NCBI GenBank assembly: GCA_014529385.2
Contig: CM043956.1
Coordinates: forward strand, 60,583,120 to 60,647,119
Origin: Adiantum capillus-veneris
Taxonomy: Eukaryota > Streptophyta > Polypodiopsida > Polypodiales > Pteridaceae
Length of the DNA: 64,000 nt
Reading direction: 5' to 3'
Shown here: piece after piece, positions 11,080 to 23,399 of the stretch
Layout of the letters: each line of letters starts with the position of its first letter
Position numbering within the stretch: the stretch's first letter is position 1
Position numbers and translations under genes: made by a program
Notes under the pieces: model-generated
What the model saw: the letters and a program-made list of their open reading frames with translations, nothing else
The model's database searches: none
What the model was told of the DNA's origin: nothing

Positions 11080-14000
11080 TCAATTTAAATCATGGGCTGG
11101 TTCTCCAAAAAGATCCGATACACAAAATTCTGAATTGCCATATGAATCACTTGGACACGCTTTGCCTATCTCTTCTTCATTAACATGCCCATATCTTGCC
11201 TCGTACCATGCCAACTTTCTTTCTAGCTCTGCTATATGAGCACGTAGCATGGCTGGGGTCTCTTCTTGACTTGCCAAATCCACGCCTTGGGTTGCAAGCT
11301 ACTCAATGCGGTTTCTTTGGGAAAATATGTGTAAGCTCTCTTGTGAGGAGGATCTTCTTGATTGGCTTCCCATGCATGAATCTTCTCGGCTGGGCGTCCT
11401 TTGCCAACGCCTCCTGTAGTGAGACGATCGTTCCAATCTACTTTGAGCCGCAATACATAATAACAATAGCATTGTTGCACAAAGTAAATTGCCACTTGAT
11501 TATTATTTGGTGGTGATGTATACACTTGGATAAATCTTGAAAGGATATCTCTTGTGAGGACAGTGTGTTGCAAATCTGAAACCTTCAAGGGAGCGGAAGC
11601 CTTAGCATTTTCTCGACTCGAAACAATGTATTGCGTACAAAGTGATTCGAGCATAACTGTCTGCATTGCCTATAATTCAGTGGCTCCCCTTGAAGTTTCG
11701 ATTCGTCTTCTTGGGACACAGCCAAAGCACTGAGATCTCCTTGAGCTACCCAAATCTCTTCCTCTTTGTAAATTTGTTGAGCCAATGCATGATTAAGCAA
11801 AGGATCATTAGGCTGCTATGCATTCTGGTCGGGAGCAACATCTTCCATACCTGAAATGCAAAATAATAAACTTTAATGAGACAGATCTTAGCACTTAGAA
11901 AAGAGAGATGATTTAGAGGATTTCAGCGATCCAACTTGAAATACTTTAAAACCTTAACTTGAAGAACTTTAAAGACGTAACTGAAAATACGATTAACACT
12001 AGGTTGATAACCTAACAGGACATAAAAGTGTCCTTTCAGGGTTTTGAAAAAAACCTCCAAAACCATAGTAGATCCACTCATTTTGTAAAATCCTTTCATG
12101 AGGTTATAGTTCAAGGCCTACTACACATGGAAAAAATAAGAAACTTGTAAAATTTCTCATCTTTTGGTCACACCAAGCCTCCAAAGTTGATGGACCAGTA
12201 CATTTTCATCAAAACAGTCATTTCTTACGTTTTGTTGCGTAAAAATAAGATTAGGGATTTTTGTAGGACTTGAGATAAATTCCCTAGTTAAATTCAATGG
12301 GTTGGTGATCAGAACATATGATTGCTTCTCACTCACTATTTTTTGTTTTGCCAAAAGAAATAGGTACAAAAAAGTTGAATTTTTACCATTCTGCAAACCT
12401 ATCATCAAAGTTTCTATAGCCACGCTCAATACAAATAATATATGCATGTTTTCTTAGTTTCCTATTGTCCTTTAGGTTCATAAGGAGCCATGGAGCATGT
12501 CAAAAGAATAATACATCTCTTACCAAGAGGAATCTTGGGGACAAAGATGAAGTACTAAATACAGCAAACATGAAAAAACTAGGTTCAACATTATGAGTTG
12601 TAGAATCCCATAGAAACTATTCAATATCTAGCCAAATTTGATCCTTATGACTAGATATGGTTACTACCTACAAAATGCATGTAGTTGTCACAAGAAACTA
12701 ACAATATTGAAAAAGCTACACTTGATATACTAGAATGTTTCGTTTTCTTCTATAATTGAAAAAATCAACCATCGTTGTCTACTATGCAAAATAGGGTATT
12801 AGGTGCCCCAAAACTCAAGGAATATTAGCTTTATGTTACAATATGCGACATAGAAAATCAAAACTGCATTTGGATATCATGAAAGCCACCAAAAAAATCA
12901 TAGAAGAGCTAAAATTGGCTAAAAAACAGGATCTGACAATTTTTGTAATTTGGTCATAACTTACAACTTTAACATTTATTTCTCCCTAGAAGCATCAAGA
13001 CATGTTGAGGACTACTAAAGATAGTTCTCCAGCATTATAGACCTCACAAACATGAATTCTAGAGTGGTGTAGTTGCAAAAAGTTGAAAAAAGCCAAAAAC
13101 AGGACCCGTTTTTTCACACAGTTTAGGTTGTGAAATGTTGTGCAAGGACAAGGTTAAAAATGGAATTGATATTCCAAAAAATGAGTTTTTTTCAGCTCAT
13201 GAGACAAATTTCTAGACAGATAGAACCTCAAAATCCATTTTGAAACTCTTGACATAATTCAAGGAAAATGGTCACTTAGCAGGACATAAAAGTGTCCCAT
13301 TACCAACCTAGTGTTAAAGATGTAGTTTGAAATATCACCACACATTGCACACCATTAATGACAAAAAAGTTTGTTACTGGTGTAATCACCAACAGGCCAG
13401 ATTTGATTACAACATGATAGCCAACATTATGGGCTCCATGCAAACAAAGGCTTAAATCCCATATTTTAGGTCCATCTAAGGAACATTGGCAAGACGTTTG
13501 TTTACATTTGCAAAAATTTGCGCTTGAGAACCTTGAAGGGCTCTGGAATACACGCAACCAAGCATCTAAGAATATATGAGAAACTATATATTTTAGATGC
13601 TTTGGTGAAAGGAGGAGGATTGGTGCTGATATTTTCAGGGAGAGTCCATGGGTAATCTCGCTCAAATTGAGCTCTAGTTTAAAGGGGTGAGATTTGGTAG
13701 CTTGGGAAATGTTGCCAAAGTGTTTGGTGGTGTACTTTGTCCCTAGTCCGCAATGCTAGTATACACTCCTCTCTCGCCAAAATGTAGTAGAATATTTCTA
13801 GTGTGTAGATCGTTGTGAATGAAGTCGTGACTATGCACGAATTTTATCGTCTACAGAAGAGCGTTGCAGATCGGCAAAATGTTGTCTATGAACTGTTGTA
13901 CAATTCCAGATGTGTGTTGAAACTCTCTGATTGCAGGCTTGCTTCCATCATGATGACATGCCTGAATCCACTACTCAAGGTGATCTCCATTCCAAAGTTT

Positions 14001-14232
14001 GAAGATCAATGTAGGCCTTTTGCTATAACGAGCAAGAGCATGGGGCAATATCATGCCACAATGCTGAATAGTTGTAGCAGTTGCCTCCTCTTGCACAATT
14101 TGTAATGTCGGCTTGCTTCTTATATGGTCCTTGTAGATCTTTGCCACATAGACAGGATCTTTGAAGAGAGGATGGGCCATTGAAACTTGCTTCACATTTG
14201 CAAAACATCCCTCACCTAATTGGAGTGCTTTC
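11080..14232 (-). pseudogene. Protein-kinase-like gene with C-terminal coiled coil, copy 2
   Basis: On the minus strand, LGEGCFANVKQV is at about 14,218-14,183 and VYVAKIYK at about 14,150-14,127. IHNDLHTRNILLHFGERGVY is at about 13,830-13,770, and the DFG-equivalent IAD is followed by a TAG where copy 1 has Trp. The C-terminal part has an intron-like junction (TTTGCATTTCAG near 11,850), then HALAQQIYKEEEIWVAQGDL near 11,790. Then come WEANQEDPPHKRAYTYFPKE near 11,370 and IAELERKLAWYEARY near 11,230, a probable coiled coil. Copy 1 has the same order. The N-terminus is cut off at 14,232 by a gypsy pol fragment. A 1,317-bp TTAA-flanked element lies inside. Function is unknown. Confidence 0.6.
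11993..13317. mobile_element. 1,317-bp element with TTAA duplications and CACTAGGTTG inverted ends
   Basis: The element spans 11,997-13,313. It begins CACTAGGTTG and ends CAACCTAGTG, a perfect 10-bp terminal inverted repeat, and TTAA lies immediately outside both ends. Just inside each end is the near-palindrome GGACATAAAAGTGTCC (12,018-12,033 and 13,282-13,297). TTAA target sites with ends starting CAC or CCC are the hallmark of piggyBac-type elements; CACTA elements give 3-bp duplications, which do not fit here. No transposase frame is present, so it is non-autonomous. It interrupts the kinase-like copy 2. Confidence 0.7.
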
Positions 14233-14235
14233 TAG

Positions 14236-16050
14236 TTATCATCAGGCTAGGACTAAACTAGAAGATGTTGCGAAGACAAAATTTAGGACCGATTTTGGCA
14301 TTTTGAGTTCTTAATTGTGCCATTTGGGCTAACCAATGCGCCAACAACATTTATGATGTTGATGGACAACATTTTACATCCATGCTTAGGAAAGTTTGTA
14401 GCAATTTTCCTAGTTGATATACTAGCTATAGTAAGTCTCAGAAGGAACATGTAGAGCATTTGCATCTAGTGTTCGAGTTATTGAGAAAACATAAACTATT
14501 TGTGAAGGAATAAAATGGAATTTCTTTGAGACCAAGGTTTATTATCTAGCCCACATTATATGCGTAGAGGGAACTTGGATGGAACCTAAGAAAGTGAAAG
14601 TTATTTTCAGGAGGCCAACACCAAAAAATATTGAAGAATTGAAGATTTTTCTTGATATGTCAGGGTTCTATCGACAATACATAAATGACTATGTAAAGAT
14701 TGCAGTCTCATTGATAGACCAGTTGAGGTCAAAAAGTAAGAGTATAAGTTGGGGTGAAGCCCAACAGAAAATCTTTGAAAATCTAAAGCAACTATAGCAA
14801 TTGCACCTTATATTGACTACAGTGGACCTGAATGAGCTGTTTGTCTTGGAGACATACACAAGTAATGAGGCCGTTGGAGCTGTGCTTATGCAAAGGGGAC
14901 GCTTGATTGCATTTAAAAGCAAAAAGGTAGATCGTGCCCAACATAACTACTCGACCTATGAGTGAGAGTTACTAACTATAGTATATATACTTAAAAAGTG
15001 GGAGTCACTGTTTATATGGTGCCACTTTCGAGGTCTTGAAGAACCATGAAAGTCTCAAATGACTTTTAAGTCAGAATGAATTGAAGGGGAGAAAAAGCTC
15101 GATAGGAAGAGATCCTATAGGAGTTTGACCTTATGTGTTGCCAGAGCGTAGTGGCGGATGCACTTAGTCGCATGCTAAAAATTAATGAATTAAGCTTCAC
15201 AATCTTCAAGAATGAATTCTTTGAGTCACTTTGTGGCTTATGTGAGCATGATCCATCTTTTGTAAAGGTCTATCACGGTGTATGCGATCGCACCGCTTCA
15301 CAAAAGCGACCACCTTCCTTGTTGATATGTAGTGCTAGTCCGGAGAGACAAGCCATATGTGTGACAAGTAGGGAAGCAAGATTTAGTACGACGAGACTAA
15401 CCGAGACTTTCAAGTATAATTAACTTGGTGGGAATGGACAGGTTAATTGAAATGGAAAATTTTATTGCCATGACGAAAACGGTTAGAACACTAGAGTTGG
15501 AAAAAATCTTTATTGAATATATCTACAAACTATATGGCCTGCCTACAAATATAGTATCAAATAGAGATAGGAAGTTCAATAGTCATTTTCGGAGGGAACT
15601 ATTCAAAAATTTGGATACTACTCCGACCATGAGTACAATAGATCATACGTAGTCTGATGATCAAATCAAAAGGGTTAACCAAATCCTACAGGATATTTTG
15701 TGTTGTTATGTAAGTAACGACCTGTCTAATTGGGAAGAATACTTACCCATTTAAATTTATTGAAAAGATTGGGGATGTAGCATATAAACTTGATGGGAGA
15801 GTTCTCAAGTTCAGCCTGTCTTCCATGTAAGTAAAGTGAAGAAATTAGTTCATGGATTGGAGAACATATTTTCTCCAGATATTTTGGTTTACTTGATAGA
15901 ACCACCAAAGATATTGCATGAACTAAAAAGGATTTAAGGATATCGGTATAGACAAACCCATCATAAGGTACCAATTAAGTGGACAGACTTAGACGAGGAC
16001 GTGGAAACTTGGGAATGTAGTAGTGTGGCTGCTAAGAGATTTCCCCATGG
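14236..16050 (+). pseudogene. Ty3/gypsy pol fragment (RT-RNase H-integrase-chromodomain)
   Basis: The translation reads through many stops. RT pieces are TKFRTDFG near 14,278 and PFGLTNAPTTFMMLMDN at about 14,320-14,370, followed by IFLVDILA, where the canonical FxDD has become LVD. Then come KVYYLAHI, SGFYRQYI (14,660) and RNase H (ELFVLETYTSNEAVGAVLMQ at 14,836-14,893, HNYSTYE at 14,943). DALSRML is at 15,152, integrase (YGLPTNIVSNRDRKFNSHF) at 15,531-15,590, and a chromodomain-like end (VPIKWTDLDEDVETWE) near 15,970-16,015. Order and content are those of a chromovirus-type gypsy element. gag and RT N-terminus are missing, because the piece starts at the break in the kinase-like copy. It is inactive. 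Confidence 0.85.
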
Positions 16051-17370
16051 CCTTTCGATCGTAGAGTCAGAAAGGCGGGGTTCAGGGGGAGACTGCCGAC
16101 TGTAGTGTCAAGGTGGCCGAACCAATGTGAAAGGCAAACCACACTTATATAAGGGTGTGAGGATGAGATGTAACCTCATTGTCTCAAAGGCTGGTGTTTG
16201 GTGAGCTTGGCGACCTAACCCCCTTGTGGTCGATTACAAGATTGTAACAATCTCTTCTATAGGGTTTGGCTAACTCCCAATCTTCTTCGTGGTTTCGTTG
16301 GGTTTTGGCCCTTATGGATTTTTGTGGAGGTTCTCATCCGGTTTGGTTAGCCTTGAAGATACCCTTTGAATTGTTTGTGGTATGGGAGTGGTGTCCTTAT
16401 GTCCTCCCCTGATAATGTCTTTGCTTGAATCTCTCTCGTGGTGGTCTACATTGGATTTTCCTCTCATGGTGCCTGTCTCAGTTTCCATAGTCTCAATTGA
16501 ATTCAAATCATCTTCAGGGTTGTTCATACACATGGGGTCATCATTGGTCCCTATGTTAGTCTTTTCTAATGTCTCTATCATCACTGAATTTTTATGTGAT
16601 CTTGGTCACTTGTACCGCCTTGCTTCTAGGCTCTCTCTCATGTATGCTATGCATATTCTTCGCAATAGATCGACTTGTAGTTTGAGCAAAAGCTGCCAAA
16701 TCACCTAAATGAACATGTGTAGCGGGTATATGCGCTCCCAAAACTACACGTGGAATGGGGGTGGTGTTGTGGCACCTGGTGGTCCAAAGTTCACAGGTGT
16801 GGCCCTAGGCATAGTAGATGCGAGATATGACGTCTAATGTAAACTGGCATGGCTCCACTTGAATAAGAGTTTGGATAATGTGATGGTGGAGCATAATCCA
16901 TTAAGATAATTGGGGGTGTAGGAGCTACATGAGCATGAGTGGCAACAAATACATATAATTGATGCACACTTGTAGATACTGTTGTAGGTAGTTCACTGAA
17001 TTGTATTGAACTGAAGGCTGAGAACTAAATTGTATTGTAATCTCAAAAATGAACTAAACTGAAGACAGAATAATGAACCAAAATACACAATGCACACTAA
17101 GTTGTACAGTGAACATATCTAAACTCCCATGCATAACAGATCTGAGATAAGCTATGCGATAAGCTATGCAGAAAAGCACCTCAAGCGGGCAATACAAGTC
17201 ACCATTGGAGCTTGGCTCAAAGTAGCTCCCTGACAACAATGTCAAAATGTCAATTGTAGGGGTCTTGCCGTGCGCTGTGTGCAAGCCACAAGACTGCAAG
17301 CACACAATCCTATTGCAGAAAAGCTCAACAAGTGTGGATAGTGTGTCACTCACCTCCCTATTCCCTCTTC
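16051..17370 (-). other. Intergenic sequence with a possible minus-strand gag remnant
   Basis: A purine run near 16,076-16,094 may be the PPT of the gypsy element to the left. On the minus strand, Pro/Tyr-rich text (YAPPSHYPNSYSSGAMP near 16,900-16,840) resembles N-terminal Gag regions. A 90-codon acidic frame (16,312-16,584) ends in RVSSRLTKP, a type of basic patch seen in linker regions of polyproteins. None of this is decisive. Confidence 0.25.
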
Positions 17371-17376
17371 GATGGT

Positions 17377-17485
<109 letters not shown>

Positions 17486-17523
17486 GACACTCGGACAACA
17501 GGAGGACGGGAATACGAATAGCC

Positions 17524-17569
<46 letters not shown>

Positions 17570-17606
17570 TTAGACACTCAGGTAGCAAAAAGTTTGGCAT
17601 GCACGT

Positions 17607-19109
17607 TTGTTTAATGCTCTTGAGACTGTCTCTAACAAGAATACTATCACGTGTGCCAAAAATACCTCTTATTTAACTAAGGGAGTTGAAAAGTTTGTGC
17701 TTGTTACTACAAGTGGTAGCTATTTCACACTTTTGGATGCTTTGTATGAACTTGGGATAAAGAAGAACCCTGCATCTATCTACACTTGCAAAACTTGGTC
17801 TTGTAGTCAAGTTTGTGGATGACATATGTACTCTAAATTATCATAGTTCTAGTGATAGTATTGTAGCATCTTGGGATTCATTTTATGGAATGTATAAGCT
17901 CAATGATTACAAGAAATCTACAAAATATTCAAAATGTGTAGATTTTAATTCGAAGACTATTTCACATGAAAAAGTTTGGCATGCACATTTTGGCCTGAAA
18001 TTTTACAATTTTCCACGCCTTCAAAATTTGGATATGGTTTATTTCATTACCCTCTCTCAAGGCATCATTGAAACATGTATGTGAAGGCTATATTTTGGGA
18101 AAAATGTAGCATTCCAAGTTTCCTAAGTATGGTTCTATGCAAGCTACTCGCAAATTGCAGCTTGTCCACATTGATGTTTGGGGTCTGATCATATTCCATG
18201 TTTTGGGAAGCATTTGTACTATGTGACTGATGATCTCCAAGCGTGCATGGGTGTATCCACTTAAGGCAAAGTCTGAAACGTTTTGTGCTTCACGGATTTT
18301 TTCTTTATGGCCAAAATTGTATCTAATTGTATTGTGTACACCCTTCGTTTCAATCAAGGGGTTAGCATATGTTTAAGGGATTCACTACATTTTTGGCGAG
18401 CCATGGGATAATACACCAATGTACAATGCCACATACCCCTCAATAAAATGGTGTGCTAAAAGGAAAAACATGTCACTTATGGAGATGACACATTATAAGG
18501 TGAAGATCCAAGCTTTATCACATGCATTTTGGCTTGAGGTTGTCATATGTGTTGCGTATGTATTAAACAGGTGTCTTGCATTTTAGTCTATCACTCCATA
18601 TGAAGCTTGGCGCGGCAATAAGCTATCCATTGGTCACCTCTAATGCAAATTTACATGATGTAATTAATGAGGATACGACCAAAAATGAGTAGGCTATAGG
18701 TATGCTAAGATGGCTGGTGCAAACCTTATGTGATTGTAAATTGGGTGCACCTTTGTCTAATCGTACTCATTCAGGTTCTCAGCATGTCTCTTATACACCA
18801 GATTGTTATGTTTTGGGCGTGTCTACTCTATATGATGAGGAAGAACCTTTGTCATTTGTTGAAGCATAAAATTCAAATTCAAAAAATTGGTTGGTTGTAA
18901 TGCAATCTAAGTATAATGATATTGTTGGTCTTTGTGCAAATTGTCTTTTGGCAAAAAGGCCATTGGTACTAAGTGGGTTATCAAGTTGTTATGTATCCTT
19001 GATGGTAGTGTCGAGAGCTATAAGGCTACACCTGTGGCAAAAGGCTATGCTCAAGAGAAGGGCATTGATTTTGATGAGACTTTTGCTTTTGACTTTACTT
19101 GGGTGTTGG

Positions 19110-19111
<2 letters not shown>
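17607..19111 (+). pseudogene. Ty1/copia polyprotein fragment (protease to RT)
   Basis: Decayed translation in copia order. A protease/linker-like stretch near 17,640-17,930 is followed by a GAG-pre-integrase signature (HEKVWHAHFGLKFYNFPRLQNL at 17,967-18,030). Eroded integrase core follows (LWPKLY and GIHYIFGEP near 18,300-18,410; YEAWRG near 18,600). Last comes the start of the RT (AIGTKWVIKL, GSVESYKATPVAKGYAQ, IDFDETFA at 18,960-19,090). The RT stops exactly where a (CT)n tract begins at 19,112. The rest of RT and RNase H is absent. There are many stops and frameshifts. Confidence 0.8.

Positions 19112-19188
<77 letters not shown>
19112..19188. repeat. (CT)n microsatellite ending a copia RT
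   Basis: About 76 bp of perfect CT starting inside the RT sequence after FAFDFTWVLV. RT homology does not resume on the far side. Confidence 0.95.
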
Positions 19189-19191
<3 letters not shown>

Positions 19192-20226
19192 TGTCTTTAT
19201 TCATGGCAGTGCTTCATGCGCACAACCAATTGTAAATATTAGATAGTCTTCAAACGTGGGCTAGAAAACTACACAATTGTCTATAGTTTTTGTCAAGAAA
19301 CCGGTGCCCACTAGTTATTTCATTGTGCATGTTGAATATACACTAGTCCAACCTGTCCTCTAAACAAATTGCAATACCATCTTGAGGCATAGAGTGAGGG
19401 TTGCCATCTTCTTGTCCCCTTCCTTACATGAATAATAAATCTGATAATCACACACGTCTCAAGCAAATTAAAACAACTATGGCATGTTTTGTGCCTTTAA
19501 GATTTCCCTCTTTGCATTGATAGTACTTGCCAGCCTCTAGCCATCTTGTAGGACTAGTTTTGCAAATCACATCATGCATCAATGACCCTCTGTAAAGTGG
19601 ACGTTACATGAATCAAATCTATTAATTCTAATTCGAAAGAAAGCCAAAGTCATTGTTTTTTTCCAATTGTTGTTATCTAAAATAAAAATTACCTCTACAA
19701 CACGTAAAATACAAAACCCATTGCAACTCTCTAGACCACATGCTCCCAATACTGGCCACCCACCCTCCGACATCACTTTCCCTTTCCCTACATCACAAAA
19801 TATGTAGGCTTGCTTGCAAATGACATCAAAAACTCAATATGAATGGCTACTTTGTCATCTCATATTGTAAATAGATCCCTGTAGGGCCATCGCAGATTGT
19901 GCCCATTATCAACCTCAAACCTTTGTTATGAGGGGACCGAGACACTAGCTATAATATTAGCAAACTTCTCATCTTATGAGCTCGCTATCCCCATATTAAT
20001 CAAACCCTCGCCTGCAATCTATAGGCAGTACTCAAGGGTTATTGAAGGATGGTATCAATCGAAAAGGAGTGGATGCAAGAGGAAACTGGTCTTAGGGCAA
20101 GGGAAGGAACATATAGGCAAAACAACAGCACGAAAGGCCGTATAAATAGGGTATTGAGAGCCAACATCTGAGGTTGCAATTTATAGCATGGGTAGCACAA
20201 AAGATGGGAATTTGCACATAACAAAC

Positions 20227-20229
<3 letters not shown>
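19189..20229. other. No recognisable gene
   Basis: Non-coding sequence without any family signature on either strand. It may be eroded retroelement, since copia debris precedes it. Confidence 0.4.

Positions 20230-20230
<1 letters not shown>

Positions 20231-20304
<74 letters not shown>
20231..20304. repeat. (GA)n microsatellite
   Basis: About 74 bp of perfect GA, preceded by AACAAACAAAA. Confidence 0.95.
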
Positions 20305-20307
<3 letters not shown>

Positions 20308-20647
20308 CTGCCCTACCTTACCATCACTTGTCATTGCTCGATGGCCATCCTCCTCCACCATCTTCACAAAACTTAGCGGCCTTGACCTCTCACTCTTGCA
20401 GTGATGTTTGTGTAAGTTATCTCCGAAACTGCATAAACTCTCAAGAAACTGGGAATTGTCCAGTGCTCACCACGTGGCAGTTCCTTCGATCCTAGATATC
20501 TCTCGACTATATACTAAGGTAATAATGATAATGATATTGATTGATGCCGGGTATCGAACCAGCCTCCAGGTGTGGTGCCGAAGATACTTCAAGCTCAGGT
20601 CGCGGGCGATGATTGCAGTGTGCGCCTCTCCTGCGTGACGGTCTTCC

Positions 20648-20662
20648 ATGGTACCAGAGCAA
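20648..20662 (+). other. Possible primer binding site
   Basis: ATGGTACCAGAGC resembles the initiator-Met tRNA primer site (TGGTATCAGAGC) with one change. The sequence to the left could be an LTR end, but no partner LTR was found. Confidence 0.3.
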
Positions 20663-20699
20663 GGCTCGGCGCAGCACTCTGCTTAGCGCCTTCTACACA

Positions 20700-22527
20700 G
20701 TATTTGTAGCCCTCATCTCTGCGATAGGGTGATTGTTTTCAGCCGCTAGCGCTTGAATGAAAGAGTTTACAGGTTGATTGTTTCAGCCCTCTACTTGGAG
20801 CGCTACTTCTCGGCCATCTGCAAGCTCGAGTGACCCAATTTAGAAGGTATTTCTTTGCTGTTCTTTACTGCTGCACCAGAAACACAAGTCGAACATCAGT
20901 CCCCTGCTTTCCATCTCCTTTATGCTGGCACCCTTTGAGAGGAGTTTAAAGGATTGTGTTTGATTCTCCACTATTTATTAACACTCAGCCCTGGGGCGTT
21001 TCACTTTTGTGGAGCCCTTTACTGCTTACGCTCTTCCAAGTTCCCACTCTCTCTCTTCCCATGATGTCTCCACACAGCTACCAACTTGGTCGTCGTTTAT
21101 GCAACTCATATTGGAGAGTGCAGGAGTATTGACAGTGAGCCACTCATTGCTCATGACATATCTTCTACTGGCACCAAATGGTACATTCTCTATGGACATC
21201 GCTATACACAGTGGACAACCAATGCGACAGGAGTGGGTTTGCTTTTGATCCCTTAGAGAGAGAAATGAAGGACGACCACAAAATGCAGGCAAAGATAGAG
21301 AAGAGAGAATTTGTGATGGTGGTGTGACAGGTGGGAGACCTAAGATGGAAATGCTGACAAGCTTCTGTAAAGACACCCATGATGATGTGATACAAGTGGC
21401 TAGGGCTGTAATGTGCGGTGTGACCTGCTCTCTTCTATATCCTACGACCCGTAATGAATGTGGGGCTGGGACCATTAGCCATGATTGGCCCAGAAAACTC
21501 TTGTAGAGATACTAGGATGGATGGAAAAGAATACACCAGCACCAGCCACCCATCGGTAAAAGACATGGTCCTAAGTGGCTGGAAATGAGAGAACGATCTC
21601 ACACACCACTGGGCCCAGCCATACAACAGCCATCGATGTCTAATGAACTTGTGGGAGATGTAAGAGAGGAGTTCTAATTTTATCTAGATGTTCTTTTCAT
21701 TCGTGATCTTCTTTTGAAGTTCGTCCATTAGTCTCACTATTGGTGTGCTTCATCTGTGGAAATTTGTGCTGGTGACTCATAAGCCTCTCAGGTTTTAGAC
21801 TCTGGTAAGCCATTCCATTTGTGGAAAATCCCATTGGGTCACTATCACCAGCTTTAGAGTCCCTTTTGGTTTTGTTCATTGGAGGTGAGTTTGCTCGACA
21901 CCATGGATATTGATAAGGTATCCATCAAGATGAGACTCTTAGTAGATAGGCTTAGCTTCATTCACAATTCTGTGGCCACATTAGAGGCATGTTGTTTTAT
22001 ATGCAAAGTGGTGGGAGATTTCAGAGCTCCAAAGCCAAAATCTGGTATAATCCTACATATAGTGATCCAAGGACCACAACAACCCAAATACTCATAGAAG
22101 CCTTAAATCAACATGGGGAACCAACGACCTCACATGAGGGTTTACCATCACCTAATATACATGCTCACCAAGTTTTGTGAAGTTGGGACGCCAAAATCTT
22201 CACGTATTACAAAGCTTGCAAATTTCAGAGTCTGCAGACCTGCTTGCTGCCTTTTTTGTGTCACTTGTTCCAAGGATTTCCATGATCCATCCCATCCATA
22301 CCTTTTGGAGGAGGTCATGCACATTTCAAACTCTCTCTCACCTCAGCTACCATAGCTTACACACCTACTACATCTACCCCCTACACTATCATCCACTTTA
22401 CACATGACTTAGCCAATATATATTCAGCCAAGATACATGTGGGCTTTTGTAGGCTTCATGCATCCACACCCCTATCTACACTTAGCTCCCAGATTTCACA
22501 TGTAATACACACATCACTAGACTCCTG
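20700..22527. other. No recognisable gene
   Basis: Mixed non-coding sequence. The longest frame is 149 codons on the minus strand (21,026-21,475), with no family signature and overlapping frames on both strands, so no call is made. The left end may be leader sequence after the possible PBS. Confidence 0.35.
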
Positions 22528-22813
22528 TCAAGCTTGATACCAATTAATGGCATCACCTACTACATATATGGCAGCCGTCAAAACTTTTATGTTACTTGTT
22601 TTCTTGGTAGTCGGAAAGTAAGCATTAAATTGATGCAACCAAGAGTGAATCACAGATACATTTATCTTACCATCATACTTACTAAACGTCAACTTCTCAG
22701 TGACTTCGTAGCCTCTACCTGTGCTACATGATGACTCGCTTGCCTCCTTTGAGTGAGTACCTGTAGGATCAACTTCTTCATGTGTTGGTCCCTCTGCGCC
22801 TCCCATTTCAACT
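22528..22813 (-). pseudogene. gag fragment, outer part of a split LTR element (family A)
   Basis: Minus-strand translation gives EKLTFSKYDGKINVSVIHSW then LHQFNAYFPTTKK, TAAIYVVGDAINWYQA. The same Gag region in family B at 32,526-32,760 reads EKLTFSKYDDKMAASVIHSW and GDAINWYQAW. It continues the Gag whose N-terminal half lies at 26,246-26,613; a 3.4-kb element separates the two halves. Homology stops at about 22,528, so the rest of gag and pol is missing. Confidence 0.75.
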
Positions 22814-22818
22814 CCATA

Positions 22819-23236
22819 TGTCACGATTGTGGCTATGTTACAATATTACATCTACTCCTAGTTGCAGATACGCAAAGTGCCATGCAAAGGAGGACCCCTA
22901 CGCTTGGATGGTCACGACCCTTCGCTCAAGAGACATCCCATACTCCTTCGATGATTGGTCACACCCCTTTGCTCTATGGTTGCGACTCTTCGTCCAATGG
23001 TTGTAGCTCTTTGCCGAAAGGATGTGTCTTTACGACCAAAGTCATGTCTCTTCACCATGAGACGTGTCTTTTCATTTGTGTCTCTTCGTCTCCTATGTAA
23101 GGAGCCTATTGTACTGAGTTTTGAAGCATTCATTCAATTAATCAAACACACATTCAGTCTATTGAGTCTCAATTTGATCTTAAGTATAAAGTTTTAAGCT
23201 TAAGTATAATTAGCACCACTAATTATAGGATTAGCA
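22819..23236 (+). repeat. 5' LTR of element E
   Basis: 418 bp, starting TGTCACGATTGTGG and ending GGATTAGCA. A TATA-like CTATGTAAGG near 23,092 corresponds to CTATATAAGG in the 3' LTR. It contains the uninterrupted site GATGTGTCTTTACGACC at 23,023-23,039 that is split in the 3' LTR. Confidence 0.8.
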
Positions 23237-23399
23237 AGCCACAACGCTTTATTCAACTTCAAGGTTCTATATCCAAGATCGACAATCTCAAAGCAGATCG
23301 TCTTCAAATGCTCCACTTGATCGTGATAAAAGACGTGATTTTTCTGAAGATCAACGTTTCAATTATCGGCAGGGCTCTTCGTCAAATGATTTTTAGACT

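Noticed and set aside
11997-13313. CACTA (En/Spm) transposon suggested by the CACTA ends
   Set aside because: CACTA elements duplicate 3 bp; the flanks here are TAA and TTA read as triplets but match perfectly as TTAA.
20535-20570. GGTTCGATACC on the minus strand, a B-box-like sequence hinting at a tRNA or SINE
   Set aside because: No A box at the right distance and no cloverleaf could be drawn; a single 11-base match is not enough.
21026-21475. 149-codon minus-strand frame
   Set aside because: No recognisable domain, overlapping frames on the same and opposite strands, and no splice or start context.
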